Numbered from the stretch's first letter, positions 15,935 to 26,998 are shown. The stretch is 64,000 nucleotides of DNA from Nocardioides sp. QY071 (GCF_029961765.1 NZ_CP124681.1:744001-808000), one strand, 5' to 3'. Numbers and translations: made by a program. Notes: generated by a model not told the origin, from the letters alone.

Positions 15935-18007
15935 ATGGACACGGCGGTGCGGCAGGCGTTGCGCAGCGGCGAGGCCGCGGCAGTGCTGGCTGCCCTCGTC
16001 GAGGAGACCGAGGAGGTCCTGCTCACCGCCGATCCCGAGATCCTGCTGCGCGCACGAGAGGTCTGCGCCGACGACGCGGACGGGCTGCCGGTGGCGGCCG
16101 CTTGGCGGCTGGGGCTCGGCCTGCACTTCAACGGCCGGTTCGCCGAGGCGCTGGAGACCTTCCGCCGGGCGCGGGTCGAGGAGAACGCCGATCCGGCCGA
16201 CCGGGCCGAGCTGCACGCCGCCCTGGCCTCGTCGCTGTGGGGCCGCGCGGAGGTCGACGAGTGCGTCCGCGAGGCGGACCTGGCCCGGCAGGAGGCCGAG
16301 GTGGCCGGCCAGCCCCGGCCCCGTGCGTCGGCCTGGATCGCCCGGGCGCTCGTGGCCGCCCATGCCGGTGACCGGACCGCCAGCCGGACGGCGTACGAGC
16401 ACGCGCTCGCGCACGCCGAGGTGGCCGGAGCCCGCTCCGTGCTGATCCGGGTGCTGACCAACCTCGCGTCGCTGGAGAACGAGGAGGGCCGGTACGACGC
16501 CGCGCTGGCCTGGGTCAACCGTGCCCTCGACCTGTGGGGTGCCGACGACGGCCCGATGCGCTGCATCACCGCCTACAACCGGGCCGACGCGCTGCTCGCC
16601 CTCGGACGGCTGGAGGAGGCGATCGCCGACCTGCGCAGCTCCCAGGCGTCGGCGCGGGCGGTCGACGCCCCGTTGCTGGCGGTCGCCCTGCACGGACTGG
16701 GCGAGGCCTACCGACTGCGGGGTGACGCGGCCCGCGCCGCTGCGGCGTACCGCGAGGCGGTCGCGACCGCCGAGCGCACCGACCAGGCGCAGGTGATCGG
16801 CGACGCGCTCGCCGGCCTGGCCCGCACGACCGTGCTGGAGGGCCTCGACGCCGCCCGCGCCCTCGCCGAGCGCGGCAGCCAGGTGCCGACGGCCCTCGGC
16901 CGGGTCGCGCCGCTGCTCGCGTCGGGCTGGATCGAGCTCCTGGCCGGCCGGCCGGCGCTCGCCCAGGAGCACGCCGCGCGGGCGGTGCTCGAGGCGGGCC
17001 GGCGCAGCGACCCGGTCGGCCTCGCCGAGGCCCTGGAGCTGCAGGCGCTCGCGAGCGACCCGGTGCCGCTCGACCCGATCCGGGAGGCCGCCGGGCTGTG
17101 GGCCGAGGCCGGGCACCGGATCGGGACGGCCGACAACGCGGTGATCGCCGCGGTCCTCACCGGCGACCGCGAGGGCGAGCGGACCGCCCGCCGGCACCTG
17201 ATGGAGCTGGGGGTCCGCGACGACGCGACCCGGATCGCCGGTCCGCGCCAGGCGGTGCGCGGCCGGTCCGTGCCACTCGTGTCGGTCCACCTGCTCGGCT
17301 CGTTCGCGGTGCTCGTGGGGGAGCGACCGGTGCCGGCGTCGGCCTGGGGGTCGCGCAAGGCCCGCGACGCCGTGAAGTATCTCGCCGTGCGCGGCGGGCG
17401 TCCGGTCAGCCGCGACGCGCTCGCCGAGGTGCTCTGGCCCGGCCAGCGCGGTACCTCGGCGCGGCTGTCGGTGGTGCTCTCGACCCTGCGCTCGGTCCTC
17501 GACCCCGACAAGGCCCACGACCCCGACCGGTTCGTGGTCGCCGACCGGGCCACCGTCCGGCTCGACGCCGAGGTCGTCGAGCTCGACGCCGTCGCCTTCG
17601 AGACCTCCGCACGCCGCGCCCTCGACCTCTCCGACCGGCCCGGCACCGACGCCGTCGAGGCCCTGCAGGAGGCGATCGCGCACTACAACGGGCCGCTGCT
17701 CGACGACGACCAGGACCAGCCGTGGACCGACGAGCCGCGCGAGCACCTGGCCCACCTCGCCCGTGAGGTACGCCGCCGCCTGGCCATCCGGCTCGGCGCC
17801 GACCAGCCCGAGCGGGCGGTGCCCTGGCTGGTCTCCCTGCTCTCCGAGGACCCCTACGACGAGCCGTGCCACCTGCTGCTCATCACCTCGATGCTCCGCC
17901 TCGGGCGCTACGGCGAGGCGCGGCGCGCGCACACGGCGTACGCGAGCGCGATGGCCGAGCTCGATCTCCCGGTGACCCCGCTGGCGGACCTCGCCCGCGA
18001 CCTCTAA
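15935..18007 (+). CDS. TPR/BTAD transcriptional regulator (SARP-like, inverted order)
   Basis: A 690-aa regulator. Residues 1-440 form repeated helical TPR-like units (GRFAEALETFRRA, GRYDAALAWVNRALD, GRLEEAIADL). From about 445 comes an OmpR-like winged helix (VHLLGSFAVLVGERPV..SAWGSRKARDAVKYLAV) with the recognition region SARLSVVLSTLRSVL. The BTAD domain (LDAVAFETSARRAL ... EPCHLLLITSMLRLGRYGEA) follows from about 540. Classical SARPs carry the DNA-binding and BTAD parts at the N-terminus and sensor parts after; here the order is reversed and no ATPase is present. ATG 15935 has GGGGG upstream. Targets are unknown; the flanking surface-protein genes are candidates. Confidence 0.85.
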   Translation: MDTAVRQALRSGEAAAVLAALVEETEEVLLTADPEILLRAREVCADDADGLPVAAAWRLGLGLHFNGRFAEALETFRRARVEENADPADRAELHAALASSLWGRAEVDECVREADLARQEAEVAGQPRPRASAWIARALVAAHAGDRTASRTAYEHALAHAEVAGARSVLIRVLTNLASLENEEGRYDAALAWVNRALDLWGADDGPMRCITAYNRADALLALGRLEEAIADLRSSQASARAVDAPLLAVALHGLGEAYRLRGDAARAAAAYREAVATAERTDQAQVIGDALAGLARTTVLEGLDAARALAERGSQVPTALGRVAPLLASGWIELLAGRPALAQEHAARAVLEAGRRSDPVGLAEALELQALASDPVPLDPIREAAGLWAEAGHRIGTADNAVIAAVLTGDREGERTARRHLMELGVRDDATRIAGPRQAVRGRSVPLVSVHLLGSFAVLVGERPVPASAWGSRKARDAVKYLAVRGGRPVSRDALAEVLWPGQRGTSARLSVVLSTLRSVLDPDKAHDPDRFVVADRATVRLDAEVVELDAVAFETSARRALDLSDRPGTDAVEALQEAIAHYNGPLLDDDQDQPWTDEPREHLAHLAREVRRRLAIRLGADQPERAVPWLVSLLSEDPYDEPCHLLLITSMLRLGRYGEARRAHTAYASAMAELDLPVTPLADLARDL

Positions 18008-18052
18008 GGCTTCCCGAAGGATTCCGGAACGGGTGCGCGCGACCCTCGGCGC

Positions 18053-19018
18053 ATGTCCGGTCTCACGCCCCGTGTCGATGTCGATCTCACCCGCGCCGTC
18101 GAGGCGCTGGGCGGCCTGCGGGACGCCTGTCCCGACGCCGTCGTCCACTACCGGGTCGCCGCGAACGACTCGCCCCGGCTCCTGACGGCCTTCGCCGAGG
18201 CCGGCTGCGCCTTCGACGTACGCAGTGCCGAGGAGCTGCGGGCCGTCGTGCACCGGGGCGTGGCGGGGGACAGGATCCTGTCCAGCCATCCCGTGAGCAC
18301 CCGCGCGGCACTGGCGCAGGCCGCGGGGGCAGGGGTGCGCGGATTCGTCGTGGACTCGCTGGCCGAGGTGGCCAAGCTCGCCGAGGTCGCACCAGGCGGT
18401 GGGGTCCTGGTGCGGCTTCTGGCGAGCGGGTCGCGCTGCCCCTCGGAGCGCCGCAAGTTCGGGTGCCCGGCGGACCTGGCGCCCGACCTGCTGCTGCGCG
18501 CCGCCTCCTGCGGCCTGCAGCCGAGAGGGGTCTCGGTCCCGGCGGGCTGGGCCGCCACCGAGGCCGCGGTGCGGACCGTCGACGAGGTGCGGTCCCGGGC
18601 CGCCGCCCTCGGCATCGACCTGGCCGTCGTCCACGTCGACGACGTCCGCGCGGGCGCAGCGCTGCCCGCCCGTGGCCTCGCCGGCTCCTCGGCGCTGTGG
18701 GTGTCGGCCGGCCACTCGCTGGCCGCGCCCGGCGGGGTGCTGGTCGCGAGCGTGGTCGCGGTCGTCGAGCGCGCCGGGCGCCGCTGGGTCCACCTCGACG
18801 GCATCGCGGCCACCGAGTCGGTCGAGATCCGCACGACCCGCTCCGGGCCGGTGGTTCCCAGCGTCCTGGCCGGACCGGCCGACGCCGGCGACGACGTGCT
18901 GTTCGCCGCGCACGCGGTCGCGCTGCCGGCCGCGCTGCGCGAGGGCGACCACGTCCGCTTCACCCATGCCGGCCCGCGCCCGTGGTCCCGCCCGATCGAG
19001 GAGCGGGTGACGGCATGA
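18053..19018 (+). CDS. PLP group IV decarboxylase-fold protein lacking the catalytic lysine
   Basis: A 321-aa protein that follows the ornithine/diaminopimelate decarboxylase pattern: YRVAANDSPRLL (family YxVKxNxxPxxL), GCAFDVRSAEEL, GDRILSSHPV, GFVVDSLAEVAKLAE, RCPSERRKFGCP, then a C-terminal sheet domain with GPADAGDDVL and GDHVRF. The lysine that binds PLP is replaced by Ala36. The catalytic Cys of the GPTCD motif is replaced by Ala, and the GAYT tyrosine motif is absent. It is also shorter than the roughly 400-aa enzymes. It should not be an active decarboxylase; an antizyme-inhibitor-like binding role is one possibility. It follows the BTAD regulator by 45 bp. Confidence 0.75.
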   Translation: MSGLTPRVDVDLTRAVEALGGLRDACPDAVVHYRVAANDSPRLLTAFAEAGCAFDVRSAEELRAVVHRGVAGDRILSSHPVSTRAALAQAAGAGVRGFVVDSLAEVAKLAEVAPGGGVLVRLLASGSRCPSERRKFGCPADLAPDLLLRAASCGLQPRGVSVPAGWAATEAAVRTVDEVRSRAAALGIDLAVVHVDDVRAGAALPARGLAGSSALWVSAGHSLAAPGGVLVASVVAVVERAGRRWVHLDGIAATESVEIRTTRSGPVVPSVLAGPADAGDDVLFAAHAVALPAALREGDHVRFTHAGPRPWSRPIEERVTA

Positions 19019-19025
19019 TCGACCC

Positions 19026-19616
19026 ATGGCCCACGAGCACCGCGTCCTGCGTCCCGGCGTCGACGGAGTCAACGGCTACCGCCTGCTGACCGCGCTCGTC
19101 GCACCTCGTCCGATCGCCTGGGTGTCCAGCACCTCCGCCGCCGGCATCGGCAACCTGGCCCCGCACTCGTTCTTCACCGTCGCGAGCGCCGATCCGCCGA
19201 TCGTGCAGTTCACCTCGGTCGGCGCCAAGGACACGCTGCGCAACGTCCTCGAGACCCGCGAGTTCACCATCAGCCTGGCGAGCCGGCCGCTGATCGACGA
19301 GGTCAACGCCTCCAGCGCCGCGTTCGAGCACGGCGTCGACGAGGCGCGGGAGCTGGGGATCGCCATGGCCGCGAGCGTCGAGGTCGGACCGCCGCGCGTC
19401 GCCGCCTCGCCCGCCTCGCTGGAGTGCCGGCTGCACGACACCGTCGCCGTGGGGGACTCGACCCTCGTCCTCGGTCTGGTGGTCGCGGTGACACTCGACC
19501 CCGACGTGCTGGTCGAGGGCCGCCCGGCGTTCGACCTGTTGGCGCCGCTGTCCCGGCTCGGCGGGAACGAGTGGGGCCTGCCGCCCGAGGTGGTCAGCCG
19601 GGCGCGTCCGCGCTGA
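19026..19616 (+). CDS. Flavin reductase-like split-barrel protein
   Basis: A 196-aa member of the flavin reductase-like / DIM6-NTAB family. Seen: the FMN-binding start YRLLTALVAPRPIAWVSSTSAAGIGNLAPHS in outline, PPIVQFTSVGAKDTLRNVLE, and REFTISLA. Such proteins bind FMN and use NAD(P)H to reduce flavin or small substrates. It starts 8 bp after the PLP-fold gene and converges with the acyl-CoA ligase gene. It could supply reduced flavin to an oxygenase, but no clear two-component partner lies nearby. Confidence 0.85.
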   Translation: MAHEHRVLRPGVDGVNGYRLLTALVAPRPIAWVSSTSAAGIGNLAPHSFFTVASADPPIVQFTSVGAKDTLRNVLETREFTISLASRPLIDEVNASSAAFEHGVDEARELGIAMAASVEVGPPRVAASPASLECRLHDTVAVGDSTLVLGLVVAVTLDPDVLVEGRPAFDLLAPLSRLGGNEWGLPPEVVSRARPR

Positions 19617-19663
19617 CCGCAGGACGTCCGCGACGTGGCGCCCGCGGCCGCGCCGGGCGCGGG

Positions 19664-21301
<1,638 letters not shown>

Positions 21302-21347
21302 TGCTGCCTCCTGTGATTGACGAACGACCCGGGCGGTCCTAGTGTGA

Positions 21348-21368
21348 TCAAACGATCAAGTCGTATGA
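21348..21368. promoter_or_regulatory. Regulon operator, site 1 (ligase / monooxygenase promoters)
   Basis: Half-sites TCAAACGA (21348-21355) and TCGTATGA (21361-21368) are separated by TCAAG. It lies between divergent starts at 21301 and 21432. The same two-half-site layout with a 13-bp pitch recurs at six other places in the window. Confidence 0.7.
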
Positions 21369-21431
21369 CTGTAGTCACGTTTGCGACACGGGGCAATAGG
21401 TCCGGCCGGTCCGGACAGGAGCAGTCGGCGC

Positions 21432-22887
21432 ATGGAGCAACGTCCTGAGCAGCACGACGTCGTCATCGTGGGAGCGGGCCTGTCCGGCATCGCCGCCGCG
21501 GTCCAGCTGAGGACCGACCATCCCGAGCGCTCGTTCGTGGTGCTCGACCAGCGCGCTGACCTCGGCGGCACCTGGGACCTGTTCCGCTACCCGGGGATCC
21601 GCTCCGACAGCGACATGTACACGCTGGGCTACGCCTTCAAGCCGTGGACGTCGGAGAAGGCGATCGCATCGGGTGACGCGATCCTCGGCTATCTCCACGA
21701 GACGGTCGCGGAGCACGACCTGGCGTCGCACCTGCGTCTGGGCCGACGGGTGCGCTCGGCCGACTGGTCGGAGGGGACGCGGAGCTGGACGCTCGAGGCC
21801 GAGGGGCCCGACGGTCCGGAGTCCTTCACCTGCTCGTTCCTCTACCTCGCGTCCGGCTACTACGACCACGACGGTGGTCATCGTCCCGAGCTGCCCGGCG
21901 TCGAGCGGTACGGCGGCCTGCTCGTCCACCCGCAGGAGTGGCCCCTGGACCTCGACTGCTCGGGCAAGCGGGTGGCGGTGATCGGCTCCGGGGCGACCGC
22001 GATCACCCTGGTGCCGGCGCTGGCCGAGGTCGCCGAGAAGGTGACCATGGTGCAGCGCTCGCCGACCTACGTCGCCATCGACTCCGACGTCGACGACGAG
22101 GCGCAGCGCCTGCGTCACGAGGTCGGTGACCGGGCCGCGTTCGAGATGGTTCGGCTGCGCAACCTGCAGAACCAGCAGGAGCGCTACCAGGCGGCGCGTG
22201 CGTACCCGGAGGAGTTCAAGAAGCCGCTCTTCGACGCCATCGAGGAGATCGTCGGCCGGGACGTGCGCGAGCAGCACTTCACGCCGTCGTACCAGCCGTG
22301 GGACCAGCGCCTGTGCCTCGTGCCGAACGGCGACCTCTTCCACGCCATCGCGAAGGGGCAGGCCGAGGTGGTCACCGGGCACATCGAGACCTTCACGGCG
22401 TCCGGGATCCGGATGGAGTCGGGCGAGGAGGTCGAGGCCGACGTGGTCGTCACCGCGACCGGGCTCGAGCTGGTCAACTTCGGCAAGATCGACGTCCGCT
22501 TTCGGGGGCCGGTCGGTCGACCTCGCGGGCAGGTTCACCTACAAGGGCGTGGGCTTCAGCGGCGTGCCCAACCTGATCAGCGCCTTCGGCCACCTGAACT
22601 CGTCGTGGACGCTGCGCCTGGAGATGGTCAACCGGTTCTGGAGTGCGCTCCTGAGCCGGATGGACGAGATCGGCGCCACGGAGGTGGTGCCGGTGCTGAC
22701 GGCCGAGGAGGAGGCGACGATGGAGCGCCGGCCCTGGATGGAGGGCGTCACCTCGGGCTACCTGTTGCGCCACCTCGACTCCTTCCCCGCGCAGGGTGAC
22801 CATGCGCCGTGGGTCAACCCGCAGGTGAACGAGTCGACGAAGGAGCTGTTGGCCGACCTCGACGACGGAGCCCTGCGCTTCCGCTGA
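21432..22887 (+). pseudogene. Baeyer-Villiger/flavin monooxygenase, frameshifted
   Basis: Reads as a type I flavin monooxygenase of about 484 aa split over two frames. Frame 1 carries the FAD motif GAGLSG, GGTWDLFRYPGIRSDS, the BVMO fingerprint with Tyr for Phe (YGGLLVHPQEWP, near 160-171), the NADPH motif GSGATA and ATGLE. At 22500-22502 there are three T where two would keep frame. Beyond this the protein continues in another frame (GRFTYKGVGFSGVPNL ... LLADLDDGALRFR) up to a stop at 22887. A close intact paralogue lies at 30686. The defect is either a true inactivating +1 insertion or an assembly error. The substrate would be a ketone. ATG 21432 is about 60 bp from operator site 1. Confidence 0.85.
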
Positions 22888-22901
22888 CCAGGCGGTGAAG
22901 C

Positions 22902-22938
22902 AACGAGCCCCTCCGGTCTCCGACCGGAGGGGCTCGTT
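22902..22938. terminator. Bidirectional terminator
   Basis: A perfect 17-bp stem AACGAGCCCCTCCGGTC / GACCGGAGGGGCTCGTT with a 3-base loop lies between the convergent monooxygenase and permease genes. It can end transcription from both sides. Confidence 0.9.
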
Positions 22939-22945
22939 CGTCGGT

Positions 22946-24418
22946 TCACGACTCCTGATCGTGAAGATGCTCGAATGCGACCGGGTTGGTGCGCTTCATG
23001 CGAGCCGCCACGAAGATGCCGACCACGAACGAGGCCACGAGGATCGTGAGGAGGCTCGCGGTCGCGCCGGGGCTAGGAATCAGCAGCTCGATGTTCATCA
23101 GGCCGATGACGACGACAGCGACGAGGCCGACGGTCGCCAGGACCGGGGCGATGACGGTGGGCAGGACGTTCTTGTCACCGCTGTGGCGACGGAAGAACGC
23201 GATCACCGCCACGCTCGTGAGCGCCATCAGGGTGAGCAGACCGAGGATCGCTGCTCCGGAGAACCAGGTGTAGATCTCGAGCACCGGGTCGAGGCCGGTG
23301 ACCATCATCGCGACGAGCATCGCGCCGGAGATGACCGTGACGACGAGGGAGGAGTACGACGGCGCGCGGTGCTGCGGGTGGACGGTGGCCAGCTTCGTCG
23401 GCAGGACCTTCAGGGATCCAAGCGTGTACTGGTAGCGCGTGAGCACGTTGTGGAACGTCAGCACGCACGCGAACGTGCTGCTGACGAGGAGCACCGCGGT
23501 CAGGTCGTTGATGACCGAGCCGGTGTACTCCAGGTAGAGATTCGGCGTCATGACCGCCGGGTCGGTGGTGGCGACCTCGAGGGCCTTGTCCGCGCCGGCG
23601 CCCAGGACCACGGCGAACGCCGAGATCGCGTAGAGCGCGGCGACCGAGATGACGGCAACGTACGTGGCGCGCGGGATGGTCGTGTCGGGGTCGCGCGCTT
23701 CGTTGCGGAAGACGGCGGTCGCCTCGAATCCGATGAACGAGAACAACGCGAACATCAGGCCGAGGCTGGGCGCTCCGTGCGAGAGCTGTGAAGGGTCGAA
23801 CGGCTCGGCGGACCACCCATCGGCTCCGCCGGTCAAGAAGATCGCGCCGTCGAGGATCAACACCGCGGACGTCTCGGCGACCAGGGCGACGATGAGGACC
23901 TTCGAGCTCAGCTCGATGTCTCGGTAGCCCAGGAGGCTGACGATCGCGAACGCGACCAGAGCCCAGATCCACCACGGCGTGTCGATGCTGAAGAAGCGGT
24001 CTATCGCGCCCGTCAGCGAGATGCCCACATAGGCATACAGGCCCACCTGCAGGAGGAAGTACGAGACCAGGGCCAGGGTGGCAGCGCCGAGACCGGCGAA
24101 GCGGCCGAGGCCGGCCTGGATGTAGGAGTAGAACGCGCCGGAGTTGCGCACGTGACGGGCCATCGACGTGAAGCCGACCGAGAAGAGCACGAGCAGGACG
24201 CCGGCGATGACGAACAGGAGGGGGGCGGCGATGCTGCCGCCGAGCGTGATCACGATCGGCACCGTGAGGGAGACGACGGCGAGAGGGGCGGCGCCCGCGA
24301 CGACCATCGCCACGATCGACGAGACGCCGAGTCCGCGGTGAAGTGCGACGTGGTCGAACGTCGATGCTGACGCTACGCCGGACGGGCTGCCGACCGAACC
24401 GGATCGTTCATGTGACAT
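22946..24418 (-). CDS. APC-superfamily amino acid/amine permease
   Basis: A 490-aa cytoplasmic membrane transporter with about 12-14 hydrophobic helices. The first helix shows the APC pattern GLGVSSIVAMVVAGAAPLAVV, followed by GAFYSYIQAGLGRFAG and the FSFIGFEATAVFRNEARDP segment, typical of amino acid or polyamine permeases. It probably imports the amine substrate degraded by the oxidases upstream. The gene is 100 bp downstream of the alcohol dehydrogenase in the same direction. A single core TCAGATGA lies at 24454-24461, 36 bp upstream of the start, so it may have its own promoter. Confidence 0.9.
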   Translation of the reverse strand: MSHERSGSVGSPSGVASASTFDHVALHRGLGVSSIVAMVVAGAAPLAVVSLTVPIVITLGGSIAAPLLFVIAGVLLVLFSVGFTSMARHVRNSGAFYSYIQAGLGRFAGLGAATLALVSYFLLQVGLYAYVGISLTGAIDRFFSIDTPWWIWALVAFAIVSLLGYRDIELSSKVLIVALVAETSAVLILDGAIFLTGGADGWSAEPFDPSQLSHGAPSLGLMFALFSFIGFEATAVFRNEARDPDTTIPRATYVAVISVAALYAISAFAVVLGAGADKALEVATTDPAVMTPNLYLEYTGSVINDLTAVLLVSSTFACVLTFHNVLTRYQYTLGSLKVLPTKLATVHPQHRAPSYSSLVVTVISGAMLVAMMVTGLDPVLEIYTWFSGAAILGLLTLMALTSVAVIAFFRRHSGDKNVLPTVIAPVLATVGLVAVVVIGLMNIELLIPSPGATASLLTILVASFVVGIFVAARMKRTNPVAFEHLHDQES

Positions 24419-24453
24419 GTGAGGCTGTTCTCCTGAGTGTGCGGCCGAGATCT

Positions 24454-24461
24454 TCAGATGA
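24454..24461. promoter_or_regulatory. Single half-site of the regulon operator (permease promoter)
   Basis: TCAGATGA matches one 8-bp half-site, but no second half-site is found 13 bp to either side. It lies 36 bp upstream of the permease start. It is weak evidence by itself, because an 8-mer of this degeneracy occurs by chance. Confidence 0.3.
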
Positions 24462-24518
24462 GGGGCTTCGACGCCTGCGTACCGCTGGCCGACATCGCTG
24501 CGCCGTCAGACGGGCAGG

Positions 24519-25634
24519 TCAGAAACGGATGACGGAGCGGATTCCCTTGCCTTGCTTCATCTCGTCGTAGCCGTCGTTGATCTCCTCGAGGGTGATCACC
24601 CGGGTGACGAGCGCGTCCAGGTCGATCCGGTCGTTCATGTAGTGGTCGACCAGCTGCGGGAAGTCGATCGCCGGCCGGCTCGAGCCGTAGTTCGATCCGA
24701 TCAGCTTGAGCTCGGAGTCCGACATCACGAACGGATCGATCGTGATCGTCATGCCGTCCGGCACCTGGCCGGCGACGATGGCGCGCCCGCCGCGGGCCAG
24801 GGAGGCGTAGGCCGCCTCGATCGTCGTCGGGAGGCCGATGGCCTCGATGGCGACCTCGACGCCGCGGCCGTCGGTGAGCTCGGCGATGCGCTCGGCGAGG
24901 TTCTCCTTGGCCGAGTTGATGACATCCGTGGCGCCGAAGTGACGGGCCTGCTCGAGCCGCTCGTCGGAGAGGTCGACGGCGATGATCTTGCGCGCGCCGA
25001 CGAGGCGGGCGCCCTGGATCGCGTTGAGGCCGACACCGCCGCAGCCGAAGACGACCACGGTCTCGTCCGGCCGGACGTTGGCGGTGTTGATCGCCGCGCC
25101 GACACCGGTGGTGACGGCACAACCGACCAGCGAGGCCTGCTCGAACGGCGCGTCCTTGCGCACGGGGATCGCACCCGACTCGGGCACCATGGCGTACTCG
25201 CCGAAGGTGCCGGCGCCGGCGAAGCTGTAGACCTCCTCGCCGTTGGCGTCGGTGATGCGCGTCCTGCCGTCGAAGGACAGGTGGTTGGCCGAGTGCTCGG
25301 CGACCTTGTCGCAGAGGACCGGCCGGCCGCTGACGCAGTAGCGGCACCGGCGGCACGGGGGAGTCCACGTCAGGACGACGTGGTCACCGACGGCGAGGCC
25401 CGTGACGCCCTCGCCGACCGCCTCGACGACGCCCGCGCCCTCGTGGCCGAGGATCATCGGCGTGGGCACCTCCCACTCGCCGACGATGACGTGCAGGTCG
25501 CTGTGGCACAGCCCACTGGCCTTCATCCGCACGAGCACGTCGCCGGGCGGCGGGGTCGACGGGATCGAGACGGTCTCGATCGACATCGGCTCGTTGGGGG
25601 CACGGAAGACCGCGGCCTTGAATTCGATGGTCAT
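24519..25634 (-). CDS. Zinc-dependent medium-chain alcohol dehydrogenase
   Basis: A 371-aa MDR-family alcohol dehydrogenase. Seen: catalytic zinc ligands in GLCHSDLH (Cys near 43) and LGHEGAGVVE (His near 67), the structural zinc lobe with four cysteines (PPCRRCRYCVSGRPVLC), CAVTTGVGAA, and the NAD Rossmann motif VFGCGGVGLNAIQGA followed by Asp (AVDLSDE), which indicates NAD(H). Length and order resemble the NDMA-dependent / Rxyl_3153-type group common in actinobacteria. It sits 14 bp after the aldehyde dehydrogenase gene. Together they could oxidise an omega-hydroxy acid to a dicarboxylic acid. Confidence 0.93.
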   Translation of the reverse strand: MTIEFKAAVFRAPNEPMSIETVSIPSTPPPGDVLVRMKASGLCHSDLHVIVGEWEVPTPMILGHEGAGVVEAVGEGVTGLAVGDHVVLTWTPPCRRCRYCVSGRPVLCDKVAEHSANHLSFDGRTRITDANGEEVYSFAGAGTFGEYAMVPESGAIPVRKDAPFEQASLVGCAVTTGVGAAINTANVRPDETVVVFGCGGVGLNAIQGARLVGARKIIAVDLSDERLEQARHFGATDVINSAKENLAERIAELTDGRGVEVAIEAIGLPTTIEAAYASLARGGRAIVAGQVPDGMTITIDPFVMSDSELKLIGSNYGSSRPAIDFPQLVDHYMNDRIDLDALVTRVITLEEINDGYDEMKQGKGIRSVIRF

Positions 25635-25648
25635 GTTCGGTTGCCCTC

Positions 25649-26998
25649 TCAGTTGGCGACGCGGATGAGCTTCTTGTTGGCGAACTCCTCGATCCCCGCC
25701 CGGCCGAGCTCGCGACCGAATCCGGAGCGCTTGATGCCGCCGAAGGGCAGCTCGACTCCCTCGATCCCGACGCCGTTGACGAAGACCATGCCGGCTTCGA
25801 TCCGGTCGGCGACCCGCATCGCCTGCTCGGGGTCGGTCGTGAAGACGTAGGAGCCCAGACCGAAGAGCGTGTCGTTGGCCAGCGTGACGGCCTCGTCCTC
25901 GGACGCGACGCGGTAGACGGTCGCCACCGGGCCGAACAGCTCCTCCCGTGCGGCGGGCGACGTCGGCGGCAGGTCGGAGAGCACGCCCGGCGGGAAGTAG
26001 GCGCCCTGGCGCTCGCCCGTGGTGTCCAGCCGGGCACCTGCTGCCACGGCCCGGTCGACCTGCTCCGCGAGGCGCTCGGCCGCGGCGACCGACGAGAGCG
26101 GAGCGAGCCCCTCGGTGCGGCCGAGGACGCCCTGCGTGAACTTCTCGAGGAAGGGCTCGTAGAGGCCGTCGGCGACGATGAACCTCTTGCCGGCGTTGCA
26201 GGCCTGACCGGTGTTCTCGAAGCGCGCGTCGAGCGCGGCCGCGACCGTGGCGTCGAGGTCGTCGGTCGACAAGACGATGAAGGGGTCCGACCCACCGAGC
26301 TCGAGGACCACCTTCTTGAGGTTGCGCCCCGCCGTCTCCGCGATCGCCGCACCAGCGCGCTCGGAGCCGGTGAAGGAGACCGCCTGGATGCGCGGGTCGG
26401 CGATCATGTCGGCGACCTGCTGGTTGGTGGCGTAGACGTTGACGTAGGCGCCGGTGGGGAACCCGGCATCGGCGAAGATCCGCTCGAGGGCGGCGGCCGA
26501 CTCGGGGCACTGCGGTGCGTGCTTGAGCACGATCGTGTTGCCCAGGACCAGGTTGGGTCCGGCGAACCGGGCGACCTGGTAGTACGGGTAGTTCCAGGGC
26601 ATGACGCCCAGGAGCGCGCCGATCGACTGCCGGCGGATCAGTGCGCGGCCTTCGCCGTCGAGCAGCTCGATCGGCTCGTCGGCGAGGAAGCTCTGCGCGT
26701 TGTCCGCGTAGTACCGGTAGATCGCCGCGCTGAACTCGACCTCGCCCACGGCTTGGTCGAGCGGCTTGCCCATCTCGCGCTGGATGATCGCGGCGAGCTC
26801 GTCGACGCGCTCGTTGTGCAGCGCGGCCACCTTGCCCAGGAGGTCGACGCGCTCGGCGGCGGTGGTCCTTCGCGACCACTCCCGGTGGGCGGTCGTCGCG
26901 GCGTCGAGTGCGCGGTCGATGGTCGCGTCGGTCGCGGTCGGGTACTCGGCCGCGACCGTGCCGGTGGCGGGATCGACCACGGCGTAGCTGCTGGTCAT
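25649..26998 (-). CDS. NAD(P)-dependent aldehyde / semialdehyde dehydrogenase
   Basis: A 449-aa ALDH with PWNYPYYQVAR, FTGSERAG, general base Glu in VVLELGGSDPF, the catalytic Cys in NTGQACNAGKRF, EELFGPVATV and the C-terminal FGGIKRSGFGRELG. The short form and the NAGKR context resemble succinate-semialdehyde dehydrogenase (GabD2-like) enzymes. It starts with an ATGA overlap on the upstream flavin oxidase gene and is followed by the alcohol dehydrogenase. A role in oxidising an aldehyde acid made by the cluster is likely. Confidence 0.92.
   Translation of the reverse strand: MTSSYAVVDPATGTVAAEYPTATDATIDRALDAATTAHREWSRRTTAAERVDLLGKVAALHNERVDELAAIIQREMGKPLDQAVGEVEFSAAIYRYYADNAQSFLADEPIELLDGEGRALIRRQSIGALLGVMPWNYPYYQVARFAGPNLVLGNTIVLKHAPQCPESAAALERIFADAGFPTGAYVNVYATNQQVADMIADPRIQAVSFTGSERAGAAIAETAGRNLKKVVLELGGSDPFIVLSTDDLDATVAAALDARFENTGQACNAGKRFIVADGLYEPFLEKFTQGVLGRTEGLAPLSSVAAAERLAEQVDRAVAAGARLDTTGERQGAYFPPGVLSDLPPTSPAAREELFGPVATVYRVASEDEAVTLANDTLFGLGSYVFTTDPEQAMRVADRIEAGMVFVNGVGIEGVELPFGGIKRSGFGRELGRAGIEEFANKKLIRVAN

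Noticed and set aside
15599..19072. A 1157-codon reverse ORF across the BTAD regulator and PLP-fold genes
   Set aside because: It is typical open antisense frame in GC-rich DNA; it spans several real genes on the other strand and has no recognisable domain.
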